Shown here: in pieces, positions 7,284 to 16,882 of the stretch
How the letters are laid out: every line of letters begins with the position of its first letter
Position numbering within the stretch: position 1 is the first letter of the stretch
Source: a virus
Strand: one strand, 5' to 3'
Virus record (IMG/VR): IMGVR_UViG_3300005337_000024
Span: 1-47,856 of that record
Length of the DNA stretch: 47,856 bases
Position numbers and translations under genes: made by a program
The notes under the pieces: generated by a model
Databases searched by the model: none
Told to the model about the DNA's origin: nothing
What the model saw: only the letters and a program-made list of their open reading frames with translations

Positions 7284-9376
7284 TGGCAATCAATCTTCAC
7301 GCCACTGCCACGGTTGATGTTCAGGCGCAGCATTTTCAGCAGTTCCTGCAAAACTTCAACCAGTTCCAAACAAACCTGAATAAAGTCCCGGGTCAGTGGC
7401 AGAACATCAATCGTGCCAGCATTCTGGCGACAGCGCAGATGCGCAACGCCACAATGCAGATGCAACAGAGCACTCAGGCGACCACTTCTAATGTGAACTC
7501 GCTCGGAGCTGCTCTGCAACGTGCATCTTACAATGCCGCCAATCTGACGCGTCGCCTTGGCGGCGCACTCGGGATTGGTGGCCGGACGCAGACTGGATCG
7601 GGCTCTACTGGTACGCATCCACTGGCCGGTGGGGCACCGGCTAATGCTGCGCCAGCGGCAGCCCCGGCGGGCGGAGGAACCGTCCCTCCTACTGTCCCAC
7701 CGCCTCCTCGGAATCCTCGTGGAGCTTATGGTCGTGGACGATTCTACGAGCGGGGTGGTGGATTCTTCGGCGCCACCAGTTTCTTCCAGCGAAATCTCGG
7801 ACTCATTGGCAGCACTCTTCTAGGGGGTGGGGCCTTGTATGGCATGGGGGCGCTGGCGGGCAGCGCGAGTGCTGATCGTAAATTCTATCAAGGTGTTGGA
7901 TCTGATTACGGAACTGTCAAGTCATATGAGCTTGCGTACAACCGTCTATTCAGCGGCAAGGAATATCTGTCACGAATTGCCGATGCGCAGACGGGCGTCA
8001 GCAGTGATCAGAGGACTGCGCTCTACACCCTCGGTGTAGATCCTACTCTTAGCACAAATCAAGCGGCAAACGCTGCTCTGCTAAACCTCCGTAATCGGAC
8101 TAAAGGCATGGACCCGACGACTCTCGGGAACTATGCTAACTCTAATAGATGGACCAGCCTGTTCTCCATGCAGGACATCCGGCGCATCGCCGGAGCCTCT
8201 GACCAGGAGTTTCAGGAGCAGTACCAGAAACAAGTAGATGAAGCCGCACGACTTCAATTGCAAGACGAGTCTGTCAAGGCTTGGCAGGACCTCAACGATA
8301 AGTTGAAACAGACATCAGCTTATCTCGAACATGACTTCCTCGATGCCTTCAAAGGGCTGACAGGGCCGATCGGGAATCTTGCTACTGCTTCTGGCAATGC
8401 TGCCGCTGCGCTTCTCAAGACTGAATCGGCGGCCTATGCCATCGCGGCTTTGGGCAGTTCGTTGGATCATCTAGCTCGGTTCATCAATGCCTTTACGAAG
8501 TCCGAGCAGAAGTACGATCCCAAGAACCCGATGCCGAACGCGAATAATCCCAATTCTAGTTTCACAGATAAACTCGGAGAAGCTTTGAGTTGGTATCGTC
8601 GCATCTTCGGTGGCGGCATTGGGAATCCGGGAACAGCTTCGGGACTCAATACTCTGGGTGGTGCGAGCTCCGGTAAGACCATCGGCAAATGGTGGGAGTC
8701 CGCCAAAGGTTCCGTCAAAGGCTGGGCAGGCCGCGCGCTTGACTGGACCATGGGCGGAGTCGGAAAGGGCATCGCTGGATTTTCCAACGCCATCAGTGGT
8801 GCCCGTTCTGCCTACGACAATTTCAAGATCGGTGGTGGAAGCGGGGCTCCCAGCTTTTCACTCGCCACACCAAACTTGGAAAGCGGCGATCAGGCTATCC
8901 TGAAGACACTGATTGGCCTCGAAGCTGGTCCGCAAGGTTATGGATCGCTTGGCAAGAGAACTCCAAGCGGCGACCGCGCCTATGGCATGTATCAAGTCAT
9001 GGGCAACAACGTTGCTTCATGGACCCAGAAATGGGTCGGCCGTTCCATGACTCCCGATGAATTCTTGGGTGATCCGAGAGCACAAGACGCCGTGGCGCTC
9101 GGACAATTCAAGGAATACATGCAGCGATATGGAACAGTCGTAGACGCCATGGCCGCTTGGAAATCGGGTCAACCATATGCCGTGTCCAAAGGCTGGGGAG
9201 ATCCCACTGCCGGAGACAACGTTCAGTCCTATGTTCAGAAAGGCATCGGGATCTACAATAGCCAACCGGGCGTGACCAAAGTGGATATTTCACTCTATAA
9301 TCAGACCGGCACTGGCGTCGGCACGAGCGCCAGCACCACTGCCGTCCCTCAGGGAATTATCATCAATCAATTCTAG
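7283..9376 (+). CDS. Tail tape measure protein with lytic transglycosylase-like domain
   Basis: A 697-residue protein starting at TAATG after the chaperone frame. The N-terminal 120 residues are Gln/Asn-rich and helical (AQHFQQFLQNFNQFQTN), then comes a low-complexity Ala/Pro/Gly segment (about 110-155), a glycine-rich hydrophobic stretch (about 175-200) and more helix. Residues about 535-655 match phage SLT-like domains: GLEAG with candidate catalytic Glu about 547, then GDRAYGMYQVMGNN, W...G, and a C-terminal AMAAWKSG. Such domains cut peptidoglycan during DNA injection. At this length the protein predicts a tail of roughly 100 nm by the usual rule of about 0.15 nm per residue. Confidence 0.85.
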   Translation: MAINLHATATVDVQAQHFQQFLQNFNQFQTNLNKVPGQWQNINRASILATAQMRNATMQMQQSTQATTSNVNSLGAALQRASYNAANLTRRLGGALGIGGRTQTGSGSTGTHPLAGGAPANAAPAAAPAGGGTVPPTVPPPPRNPRGAYGRGRFYERGGGFFGATSFFQRNLGLIGSTLLGGGALYGMGALAGSASADRKFYQGVGSDYGTVKSYELAYNRLFSGKEYLSRIADAQTGVSSDQRTALYTLGVDPTLSTNQAANAALLNLRNRTKGMDPTTLGNYANSNRWTSLFSMQDIRRIAGASDQEFQEQYQKQVDEAARLQLQDESVKAWQDLNDKLKQTSAYLEHDFLDAFKGLTGPIGNLATASGNAAAALLKTESAAYAIAALGSSLDHLARFINAFTKSEQKYDPKNPMPNANNPNSSFTDKLGEALSWYRRIFGGGIGNPGTASGLNTLGGASSGKTIGKWWESAKGSVKGWAGRALDWTMGGVGKGIAGFSNAISGARSAYDNFKIGGGSGAPSFSLATPNLESGDQAILKTLIGLEAGPQGYGSLGKRTPSGDRAYGMYQVMGNNVASWTQKWVGRSMTPDEFLGDPRAQDAVALGQFKEYMQRYGTVVDAMAAWKSGQPYAVSKGWGDPTAGDNVQSYVQKGIGIYNSQPGVTKVDISLYNQTGTGVGTSASTTAVPQGIIINQF

Positions 9377-9383
9377 GTGAACT

Positions 9384-10130
9384 ATGTCCGGTATGTCTGC
9401 AGGGTTGTCAGCTTTCAAACTAGCTTTTGAACTGTCGCCCATCATTCTTACTGGAGGTGTCGTCGGCAGCTTTCCGGGAGCGGCCATCCCGATCATGGCC
9501 GTCACCGAAGCTGCCAACTTCCCTTTCAGCATGCTCTCAGGTTCGCAAGGACTCAACCTCGATAGTTTCTTTGCGCACTATCAAGTGCTGCCTGGATCTA
9601 CTCTGATCCAGCAAGATATTGGCCGCTATCCATTTGCCAATGCGACCATTGCTGCCAATGCCGTGATCGTCAATCCAAACCAAGTCTCGCTCATGATGAT
9701 CTGCCCGATGCAGAACAAATTGGGTTGGACCGAGAAGCTGGCGATCATGACTGGCTTAAAGTTTCTATTCGACAAGCACAACATCATGGGCGGGACCTAC
9801 ACGATCTTGACTCCGTCCTATGTCTACACCAACTGCGTCATGCGGGGCTTCCATGACGCATCGAGCCAGTTGACCAAGCAAGTGCAGAATGCCTATCAGC
9901 TAGACTTCGAGAAGCCGTTGCTGACACAGGACGATGCGACCGCAATGTTGAATACGATCACCTCGGCTATCAAGTCTGGTGCCGGTGCGGTCACCGATGT
10001 CTTCGGGCTCGAAAACATGACGTCTCAGGTTTCCACCTTGCTGCCCGGTATCGTGCCTGCCACTGCAGGCCAAACCGCCGCGCAGACACTCGGGTCTGTC
10101 CCCGGCATTGCCGGACCGTGGGGGACTTAA
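9384..10130 (+). CDS. Baseplate/hub-region protein after the tape measure
   Basis: A 248-residue protein with SD AGGTGA. Its N-terminus is hydrophobic (FELSPIILTGGVVGSFPGAAIPIMAV), followed by a conserved-looking domain (GLNLDSFFAHYQVLPGSTL, then TYTILTPSYVYTNCVMRGFHD) and an Ala/Gly-rich C-terminus. The slot between tape measure and plug/hub is usually filled by a gp53-like or tube-initiator protein. The family is not firmly recognised. Confidence 0.65.
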   Translation: MSGMSAGLSAFKLAFELSPIILTGGVVGSFPGAAIPIMAVTEAANFPFSMLSGSQGLNLDSFFAHYQVLPGSTLIQQDIGRYPFANATIAANAVIVNPNQVSLMMICPMQNKLGWTEKLAIMTGLKFLFDKHNIMGGTYTILTPSYVYTNCVMRGFHDASSQLTKQVQNAYQLDFEKPLLTQDDATAMLNTITSAIKSGAGAVTDVFGLENMTSQVSTLLPGIVPATAGQTAAQTLGSVPGIAGPWGT

Positions 10131-10624
10131 TGACTACTTACGTTCAATTCTCTCCGCAGCCGACACAGGCTTTTTCCTTCTCAGCGCTCCTAGACGGGCA
10201 AGGTATCACTTGTCAAGTACCATGGAGTTTGTTTGGAAATCGCTGGTACTTGACCATGACCGATGCCAACGGGTTTCTGTTTTGCACCAGAGCCCTTGCC
10301 GCTTCAGCTGATCCGATCCCGATCAAGAACATCGAATGGCACCAGGACAATGGTATTTTGGTCGAGACCATCGCCCCGCATCTGTTCGACTATATGCAGA
10401 CCTGCTACTTGACTCTCAGTGGTGCCACGCCTGCAACGTTGAACGGTTTGTGGTCGTGTTTCATTCTCAGCCCGACCACTTTCATATTTCAGTATCCGAC
10501 CGATCCCGGAGCAATCACCAGTTTTGGGCAGGTTAGCTCCGACATCAATCTGGCGGCCGGATACTTCAGTGTCTCTACTCTCGTGTTTCGCCAGAGCACT
10601 CAGCTCTTCGAGATTGGACCATGA
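10130..10624 (+). CDS. Baseplate plug protein (Pam3 gp18-like) with inserted beta module
   Basis: The start is the ATG overlapping the previous stop (TAATG), giving 164 residues. Residues 34-50 (LFGNRWYLTMTDANGFL) carry the 'RWY.....D..G' signature of the cyanophage Pam3 plug gp18-type domain found next to hub proteins. Residues about 66-135 (IEW...G, then LSGATPATLNG and SPTTFIFQYPTDPG) are a divergent copy of the GYNG module present in the sheath and baseplate J proteins. It ends with a 4-nt overlap of the hub gene. Confidence 0.65.
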   Translation: MTTYVQFSPQPTQAFSFSALLDGQGITCQVPWSLFGNRWYLTMTDANGFLFCTRALAASADPIPIKNIEWHQDNGILVETIAPHLFDYMQTCYLTLSGATPATLNGLWSCFILSPTTFIFQYPTDPGAITSFGQVSSDINLAAGYFSVSTLVFRQSTQLFEIGP

Positions 10625-11829
10625 GATATTATGACATCCGAATTACCGATAAGAACGGGAAGCTAGTCGTTCCCAAACCTTTCCAAGGACTTAACGGACA
10701 GGTGACCAACGGCACTGGTGGTGGGACTCTCGATACAGGTTCCACCTACACCAACTTCGTTGGAGGTCAAATCCTTGCTGGTGGACTTGATATTGGATTG
10801 CAAATCCGGCAGTACACCTACGGAAATGCAGCGGGCGCAAAGGACGGCAGCCTTGTCACTATCTACGGTGTTTCACTTGCTGAAGTCGGCCAAGCGGTCA
10901 ATCTCAACGATATGAACATCACCGTCAAGGCGGGCATGCAGAAGGGCCTGCCGCTTGCCAAGCCCCAGCAAGCCGGTGTGTTGACTGCGGGTAAGATCTT
11001 TCAGTCCATTGGTAATTGGGAGAACATCGACAAGACAATCACCTTCCTGTTTTATGATAGTCCGAAAATCGCCAACTTCCAATTCGTCTGGCGCAAAGGT
11101 TCGCCATTGAAGGATGCGATCCAGACCACGTTGGCGGCCGCAATGCCAGACGCCAAGATCAATATCTTCATTAGCCCTGACTTGGTTGCGCTCAAAGATG
11201 AAGGAGCTACTTACGCCAACTTTGCGGAGTTTGCGCAAGCTATCAAAGAGCGAACCAAGAGTTCACAATTCAACGGCATCGCAACCTTGACCGGGAATAA
11301 ATACGCTGGCGTGCAGATGTCCATCCAGCAGCCGACGCAACTTCACGGTTCAAGCGGAGGTGTGCAATTTCCTCAACCCGGTGGTTCGGTTTCGGGAACA
11401 CCGTCCTTTGCTGGGAAGGCAGTGCTGGTCCAGGATATGACTCAGCCCTATCAGGAGTCTCGACTGCCCAACAGCCCGCTGCTGTTGAATTTCGAGGACT
11501 TCGTCGGTCAGCCTAGCTGGATCGAACCTGCAGTCATACGTTTCAAGATGGTCATGCGAGGCGATATCCGAGTAGGCGATTTTGTGAAACTGCCGCAGAC
11601 TCCGTTCGGCAATAATTTCATCACTCTGCCGGGCCAGTCTGCCTACACCGGCGCTCCAAGTCGGAATCAACTTGCATTCCAATCGTCGTATTTCATCCGA
11701 CGAGTGGATCACTACGGCCGCTTACGCCAGCCCGATGCGAGCGCATGGGTGTCTGTCTTCGAAGGAGTATTCACCAAAATCAATCTCAGTACTTCTGGAC
11801 TTTCTGGCGGTGGAGGCACCGCGCCATAG
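10621..11829 (+). CDS. Baseplate hub protein (gp27/gp44-like)
   Basis: A 402-residue protein in the hub position between plug and spike. Features include DIRITDKNG at the start, a repeated beta region, and the phrase NIDKTITFLFYDSP before a helical segment. The last third (AVIRFKMVMRGDIRVGDFVKLP) has the 'GD.V' loop typical of hub domains joining the spike. A Gly/Ser-rich C-terminal tail follows. Assignment rests on synteny plus these beta features. Confidence 0.65.
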   Translation: MRYYDIRITDKNGKLVVPKPFQGLNGQVTNGTGGGTLDTGSTYTNFVGGQILAGGLDIGLQIRQYTYGNAAGAKDGSLVTIYGVSLAEVGQAVNLNDMNITVKAGMQKGLPLAKPQQAGVLTAGKIFQSIGNWENIDKTITFLFYDSPKIANFQFVWRKGSPLKDAIQTTLAAAMPDAKINIFISPDLVALKDEGATYANFAEFAQAIKERTKSSQFNGIATLTGNKYAGVQMSIQQPTQLHGSSGGVQFPQPGGSVSGTPSFAGKAVLVQDMTQPYQESRLPNSPLLLNFEDFVGQPSWIEPAVIRFKMVMRGDIRVGDFVKLPQTPFGNNFITLPGQSAYTGAPSRNQLAFQSSYFIRRVDHYGRLRQPDASAWVSVFEGVFTKINLSTSGLSGGGGTAP

Positions 11830-11841
11830 AAGGAGTAGAAC

Positions 11842-12507
11842 ATGGCACGTTACGCCAATGAAGATCTTGCGCAAATCTATCCACTTCCAAAGTCGATGGA
11901 TGCGCACTTCGAGGGAAAGTATCAAGACAAATACTGGCTCAGGCCAAAAGCATTCCCTGCCAGCATTGTCTCGATTGATGCGACAGGGACTATCGCGAAT
12001 GTGAAGTTCGAGGTCATCGAACCCGGCACCGACGATGGGACGAAGGACCTACACCCTCTGTGGCCCTTGCAGTTTCCTCAGATGGAAATGCCGGTCGCTA
12101 CTGACCTCTACGGTATCCCGCCGTTAAAGGCTGGTGACAAGGGATATTGTGTCCCAGCTGACGTAGACCTTGGGGCTGTCTCGGGTTACTACGACAATTC
12201 AGCCACGTTGACCCAGCCTTTGAATCTATCGTCGCTGGTTTTCCATCCAATCGGCAACGTCAAAGCTACTGAGCGAACTTTCCAAGACAAGTATTTCATC
12301 AGTGGACCGACGGGTGCTCATATCAAGGATCTGAGCGGTTTTGCTGATGTAATCATTGGCCCGGTGCCCGATGGTCCGAAGAATACTGTGCAGATCCTGA
12401 ATCTGATACCGGCATCCAGCGATGCTGACGCCCGGCAGAAAGGTGTGCCTCTTGGTGGACTCTACCACAACAACGGCGTTGTCCGTTATCAATTCACGGT
12501 GCCCTGA
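11842..12507 (+). CDS. Tail spike / membrane-puncturing protein (Gp138/gpV-like)
   Basis: A 221-residue protein with SD AGAAGGAG. The segment FPASIVSIDATGTIANVKFEV followed by FPQMEMPVATDLYGIPPLKAGDKGYCVPAD resembles the N-terminal OB-like domain of Gp138-type spikes ('V......V.V.P......P.....G...P...GD.G'). It follows the hub gene, as needle proteins do. The C-terminal region does not show the usual long triple beta-helix repeats, so it may be a short spike. Confidence 0.65.
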   Translation: MARYANEDLAQIYPLPKSMDAHFEGKYQDKYWLRPKAFPASIVSIDATGTIANVKFEVIEPGTDDGTKDLHPLWPLQFPQMEMPVATDLYGIPPLKAGDKGYCVPADVDLGAVSGYYDNSATLTQPLNLSSLVFHPIGNVKATERTFQDKYFISGPTGAHIKDLSGFADVIIGPVPDGPKNTVQILNLIPASSDADARQKGVPLGGLYHNNGVVRYQFTVP

Positions 12508-12917
12508 TGAGAGTCTATGGCCGTGTCCCAGTCGATCAGCGGAACCCCAAGGGTCCGTTGAAGTGGGTGGTTGTCCAAACGACCACGCAAGGTTTCGATG
12601 ACGACGTCTACATCTGTGCGTTAGCACAGACATTGAAATTGAACACCAACGAGTCACCTTTCTGGGGGAACTATGGGCTGCCTGCCCATCAGTCTATCAT
12701 GCAACAGGTGATGCCTGACTATTACATCTTGCAAGCGCAACGGTTCTATTCGAGCTTCTTTGCCAGCCTCATAGTCTACAAAGAGCCGAAGATTCCCGAT
12801 CCGCTGTTGGATAATCTACAAAATGTGAATGTGCCCGCACCGGTCTATCGGTTTTCGGTCATCACAAATTTAGGGTTCAAGTACCCGCCTATCTTTGTTA
12901 GAGGAGCGCCACAATAA
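12507..12917 (+). CDS. Baseplate wedge protein, gp25-like position
   Basis: A 136-residue protein starting by a 1-nt overlap (TGATG). The core reads DDVYICALAQTLKLNTNESPFWGNYGLP, a pattern of phage wedge proteins that initiate sheath assembly in the same slot as gp25/gpW. It ends by TAATG overlap with baseplate J, the usual partner. Called by synteny and the 'L.T..GE.PF...YG' theme. Confidence 0.65.
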   Translation: MRVYGRVPVDQRNPKGPLKWVVVQTTTQGFDDDVYICALAQTLKLNTNESPFWGNYGLPAHQSIMQQVMPDYYILQAQRFYSSFFASLIVYKEPKIPDPLLDNLQNVNVPAPVYRFSVITNLGFKYPPIFVRGAPQ

Positions 12918-14593
12918 TGGCTGATCTACCCACCATCGTCACGACGGCTGGTCTGCAGCCGCGAGACATCGAAGAAATCCGAAACTCGCTGCTGACCCAA
13001 GTAGCGTCTACCAATCCCGGATATACCGCCAATCTGCCGGGTATTCTCATCGAGGACATTTCCTCGACGGACACACTGGCTATTGCGCAATGTGATAGCG
13101 CCCGCGTCGAGACAGTAAATTCGCTGACTCCTCTCGGGGCCAATGCCTTTCTGCTCCTCGAGTTGGGACAGATGCTGGGAGTGCCGGTTGGATCCACCAG
13201 CTTTACTTCCGTCTTCGTGACTTTTCAGGGTCCAGCCGGGTTCGTCCTAGGTAAAGGTTTCATCGTCACCGATGGTTTGTTCCAATATGCTTTGAACGAT
13301 GGCGGCATCATTGGTTCAGATGGATTCAGTCTGCCGCTTTTTGCTATCGCAACTCAAGGAGGAACATGGGCTGTCCCGGCTGGTAGCGTGAACAAGTTGG
13401 TGACGTCTATCCCTTCAGGCATCACTGTTACTGTGAACAATTTGCAGGGTGGAATCCCAGGATCGACCGCCGGGCTCACCGAGTCCGATTATCGCGGCCG
13501 CGTCATGCGAGCCAATCTTGCCGCGAGTCAAGGCATGGCCCGTTACTTGCGGACTCTTCTTGCCAATGTTCCCGGCGTGCAGACCCGGCTTATCCTGCCT
13601 CTGATGAATCCAGTCGTAGGGACGCAAGGCTGGGAGATGATTGTCGGTGGCGGCGATCCTTATCAAGTCGCCTATGCCATCTACACGGCGCTCTTCGACA
13701 TTTCAACTATCGTCGGTTCGACGCTTGACATCTCAGGGATTACGCAAGCTCTCCCTGCTATGGTGTCTACGCGCTTGAATCACTTGTTGCCGGTGGGTCA
13801 AGCAATCCATATCGCCGACACCAATCCTTCTGCTTACGAAGGAGACTTCGTGGTTATGAACGTGCCGTCTGAGAAGACATTCACGCTCGGCAAGCCGTTC
13901 CCGCTCGACGCCATCACGGCGGCAAGCTGGGCGGCTACTGGCGGCGGGCAAGTCACGTTCACAACAACGACTGCACATGGAGTCACGGTCGGCTCTACGT
14001 TCGTGATTGCTGGTATGGTTCCGACGGGCTACAATGGATCCTTCACAGCAATCGCTGGGACGACCGGTTCTACGTTGAAAGCGGCGATGGTTTCCGATCC
14101 CGGTGCCGAGACAACGCTTGGGCAGCTCCAACCCGGCAATGCCTTATGGGATTCTACGGGCTTGGCGGCTTGGGTCTCTGGCGGTATCATCACACCGAAT
14201 CCTCGAAACGTGCAAGTGTCTATCCAAGACAGCCCAGACACCTATTCGTTTCCGATCGTTATTCCGCCACAGCAATCGGTGACTATCGCAGTTACGTGGA
14301 GTACTATCTCTCCCAACTTTGTTGCTCCAGTTGCGATTGCTCAGGTAGTCCAACCGGCCATCGTAGACTATATCAATTCGATCATCGTCGGCCAGCCGAT
14401 AAGCCTGATCGAGTTGGAGGAAGCTTTTGTCACAGCTGTTCAGCCATTGCTGATGGTCGAGTTGATCTCCAATCTGGATTTCGATATCTCGATCAACGGC
14501 GTGGCAACAGCTCCAACCGGACTGCTGGTCTTTGGAGATCCTGAAAGTTTCTTCTTTGCCCAGCTCTCTGACATAGTGGTGACCAAGGTATGA
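12917..14593 (+). CDS. Baseplate J-like protein with two inserted beta modules
   Basis: A 558-residue protein with baseplate J features: N-terminal 'PGILIEDI' region, ALLxxLGxxxGV-type segment (LLLELGQMLGVPVG), VPAGSV and the LTESDYRGRVMRA motif near 187-199. Residues about 333-405 carry a strong copy of the GYNG module seen twice in the sheath; residues about 282-330 (HLLPVGQAIHIADTNPSAYEGDF) look like a fifth, degenerate copy in tandem. The insert separates the conserved core from the C-terminal beta domain. J forms the wedge ring linking hub to fibres. Confidence 0.85.
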   Translation: MADLPTIVTTAGLQPRDIEEIRNSLLTQVASTNPGYTANLPGILIEDISSTDTLAIAQCDSARVETVNSLTPLGANAFLLLELGQMLGVPVGSTSFTSVFVTFQGPAGFVLGKGFIVTDGLFQYALNDGGIIGSDGFSLPLFAIATQGGTWAVPAGSVNKLVTSIPSGITVTVNNLQGGIPGSTAGLTESDYRGRVMRANLAASQGMARYLRTLLANVPGVQTRLILPLMNPVVGTQGWEMIVGGGDPYQVAYAIYTALFDISTIVGSTLDISGITQALPAMVSTRLNHLLPVGQAIHIADTNPSAYEGDFVVMNVPSEKTFTLGKPFPLDAITAASWAATGGGQVTFTTTTAHGVTVGSTFVIAGMVPTGYNGSFTAIAGTTGSTLKAAMVSDPGAETTLGQLQPGNALWDSTGLAAWVSGGIITPNPRNVQVSIQDSPDTYSFPIVIPPQQSVTIAVTWSTISPNFVAPVAIAQVVQPAIVDYINSIIVGQPISLIELEEAFVTAVQPLLMVELISNLDFDISINGVATAPTGLLVFGDPESFFFAQLSDIVVTKV

Positions 14594-15723
14594 CCGATCC
14601 ACTATACTCACCATTTCCACCGGTCTATGCCGCTACTCAGCAAGCCAATACGCCGGTAGAAATCTCGAGCGGGTTCATGTCAGGGGGTGCCTTGATTCAA
14701 AACCCACAAGATCCTGCCGATCAGGGATTGGCTGTAGCTGAACCCTTGCGGGTGGACATGGTCGATCAACAGGGACGGTTAGCTGACAGCATTACGCTTC
14801 AGCCCGGCGGCATCTTTCGTGTGCCGTTGAATTTCAACGGTACAGTCTGGGCGACTTCGAGGACGGCTCAGCATCGCTATTCGGCAGTCATCATTTTCCC
14901 TTATGTCGGATACCAGCCCTTCCCGCCGCAACCGGGTCGCCCAGGATTCCCTCCTTGGACGCCTTCGACGTTCACTACCGCTGTGACTGTGCTGCGTTCA
15001 TATCTCTATCAGCAATACAACGATGACGAGGACTTGCAAGTCTTCGTCATGGCCTACAACGCTCTGACGCAATCATACATCACATGGTTCGCCACTGTGA
15101 TGCTCCCAGTCATTGCCAACAATCAGATGGTGAGCGGCAACTTGCTTGACTGGGTAGCGCATGGACTCTATGGCATGCTGCGGCCGCAGCTTGCCAGCGG
15201 CACGCGGAGAGACTTCGGTACGTTCAACACCGGCATGTTCAACGAAGTCGAATTCAACGAAGATGTCTTGCTTGGGCCTGACGATATCTTCGTTACAGAC
15301 GACGAGACTTTCCGCCGCATCTTGATCTGGCATCTGTACAAAAGCGATGGCAAGTTGTTCAATGTCCGTTGGCTCAAGCGTCGCGTCCAGCGGTTCTTGA
15401 CTGGCAACGGTGGAGGTGGCGGCCAGAGCGCAGCCGGTACGCCCAGCACGCCGGATATGTATCCGCCAGATCAGACCTACGAGATCTCAGTCACGTTCGG
15501 CCCCAATCACCAAATCAACATCAACCTACAAAGCACTCATCGTTCCATTCTTGACGGCGCTATGTTCAACGCCGGTATGTTCAATCAATTCGAGTTCAAT
15601 GAATTGGGAACGGAAGCAGTCTATTCCCAGATAAGCCCATGGGCTCCGATCTTCAAGAGTGCTGTGGAGTCGGGCGCACTGGAGCTTCCATTCCAATACA
15701 CCTTCGTCGTCAACATCAATTAG
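14590..15723 (+). CDS. Baseplate/tail protein I-like with N-terminal adaptor domain
   Basis: A 377-residue protein coupled to J by ATGA. Residues about 200-377 resemble the gpI/DUF2612 class: a FGTFNTGMFNEVEFNE repeat is echoed later by LDGAMFNAGMFNQFEFNE, separated by a helical 'RRILIWHLYKSDG' region. The first about 105 residues are a distinct beta domain that is clearly paralogous to the stand-alone protein at 16883. A Gly-rich linker (GNGGGGGQSA) sits near residue 275. It likely joins the wedge to the tail fibres. Confidence 0.7.
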   Translation: MTDPLYSPFPPVYAATQQANTPVEISSGFMSGGALIQNPQDPADQGLAVAEPLRVDMVDQQGRLADSITLQPGGIFRVPLNFNGTVWATSRTAQHRYSAVIIFPYVGYQPFPPQPGRPGFPPWTPSTFTTAVTVLRSYLYQQYNDDEDLQVFVMAYNALTQSYITWFATVMLPVIANNQMVSGNLLDWVAHGLYGMLRPQLASGTRRDFGTFNTGMFNEVEFNEDVLLGPDDIFVTDDETFRRILIWHLYKSDGKLFNVRWLKRRVQRFLTGNGGGGGQSAAGTPSTPDMYPPDQTYEISVTFGPNHQININLQSTHRSILDGAMFNAGMFNQFEFNELGTEAVYSQISPWAPIFKSAVESGALELPFQYTFVVNIN

Positions 15724-15732
15724 GATACTCCG

Positions 15733-16872
15733 ATGGCAAACCTTTTCGTCTTTGCAAATCTGGCCCGTAGCTCTCTTGCGGGTGCGATGAATACAACTGA
15801 CATTTCTCTGTCTGTGCAAGCGGGCGGAGGTGCGCAGTTCCCAAGTCCAACGACCGGTCAGCAATTCGCTATGACGCTGACGGACGCTGCGACTGGACTT
15901 CTCAAAGAGATCGTCTACTGCACGGCCAAGGTCGGCGACACCATGACCGTGGTGCGCGGACAGGAAGGCTATCCAGCACTCAATTGGGCACCGGGTGATC
16001 CGATCGCCAATCTGTGGACTGCCGGACAAGCGGCCGCCATGCTGCAGACTGGACAGTTTCAATCACAGAGTCCGAACTATGCTGTGGACGTGGGAACGAC
16101 CAATGCCTATGTCGGATCCTACAGCCCGACGATCTCGGTGCCGGTTCCCGGCATGCCGCTTCGTTTGAAGATCGCCAACACCAATTCTGGTCCTTCGACT
16201 TTCGATCCAGGTTCGGGTCTGGCAAACATCGTCCTGGCTTCGGGCGCATCGCTCTCAGGCGGCGAACTGAAACAGAACTTTGTGTACGAGTTCATGTGGA
16301 ACGGAGCAGCATATGAGCTCATGGCTCCAGTGTCCAGCTCTACTCCAGTTGGCGTCGTCCAAGCCTTTGCTGGTGGAACTGTACCGGCAGGCTATCTATT
16401 CTGCGGTGGACAGTCTCTTCTGCGTGCGAGCTATCCAGATCTGTTCGCTGCCATCGGTGTCGTCTATGGCGCAGTGGACGGTACGCATTTCAATCTACCA
16501 GACTTGCAGGGCCGGACCATTGCCGGTCTGGACAGCACTGGCACCAGACTCAATACGCCATATGTGACTCCCAACGGCAACACTCTGGGAGCTACTGGCG
16601 GGTCGCAATCTGAGACCACCACGCTCACTTCGAGCGGCAGCACTTCTGGTTCCCAGACAGTCACTGCTTCCGGCACCACGAGTGCTTCCAACCAGACCCG
16701 TACGTTTGACGGCGGCGGCAACACTGGCGTTCCCGAGACCCATCAGCACACTGTGACAGTCACCGGCACTACCTCTGGTGCTCTGGCGGTGGCCTCGACT
16801 GGAACAACCGCTACCGTGACCAACGTCCAGCCGACCATGGTCATGTACTGGATCATCAAGGCAACCGCGTAA
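15733..16872 (+). CDS. Tail fibre protein with phage tail collar domain
   Basis: A 379-residue protein. Residues about 205-270 form a recognisable phage tail collar domain (GVVQAFAGGTVPAGYLFCGG, then SYPDLFAAIG and GTHFNLPDLQGRT). The C-terminal 100 residues are Thr/Ser/Gly-rich repeats around a HQHTV motif, the metal-binding HxH type seen in trimeric fibre tips, ending in a hydrophobic MVMYWIIKATA strand. The N-terminal part would attach to the baseplate. It probably contacts the host receptor; no chaperone gene is adjacent. Confidence 0.85.
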   Translation: MANLFVFANLARSSLAGAMNTTDISLSVQAGGGAQFPSPTTGQQFAMTLTDAATGLLKEIVYCTAKVGDTMTVVRGQEGYPALNWAPGDPIANLWTAGQAAAMLQTGQFQSQSPNYAVDVGTTNAYVGSYSPTISVPVPGMPLRLKIANTNSGPSTFDPGSGLANIVLASGASLSGGELKQNFVYEFMWNGAAYELMAPVSSSTPVGVVQAFAGGTVPAGYLFCGGQSLLRASYPDLFAAIGVVYGAVDGTHFNLPDLQGRTIAGLDSTGTRLNTPYVTPNGNTLGATGGSQSETTTLTSSGSTSGSQTVTASGTTSASNQTRTFDGGGNTGVPETHQHTVTVTGTTSGALAVASTGTTATVTNVQPTMVMYWIIKATA

Positions 16873-16882
16873 GGAGCAAGTC

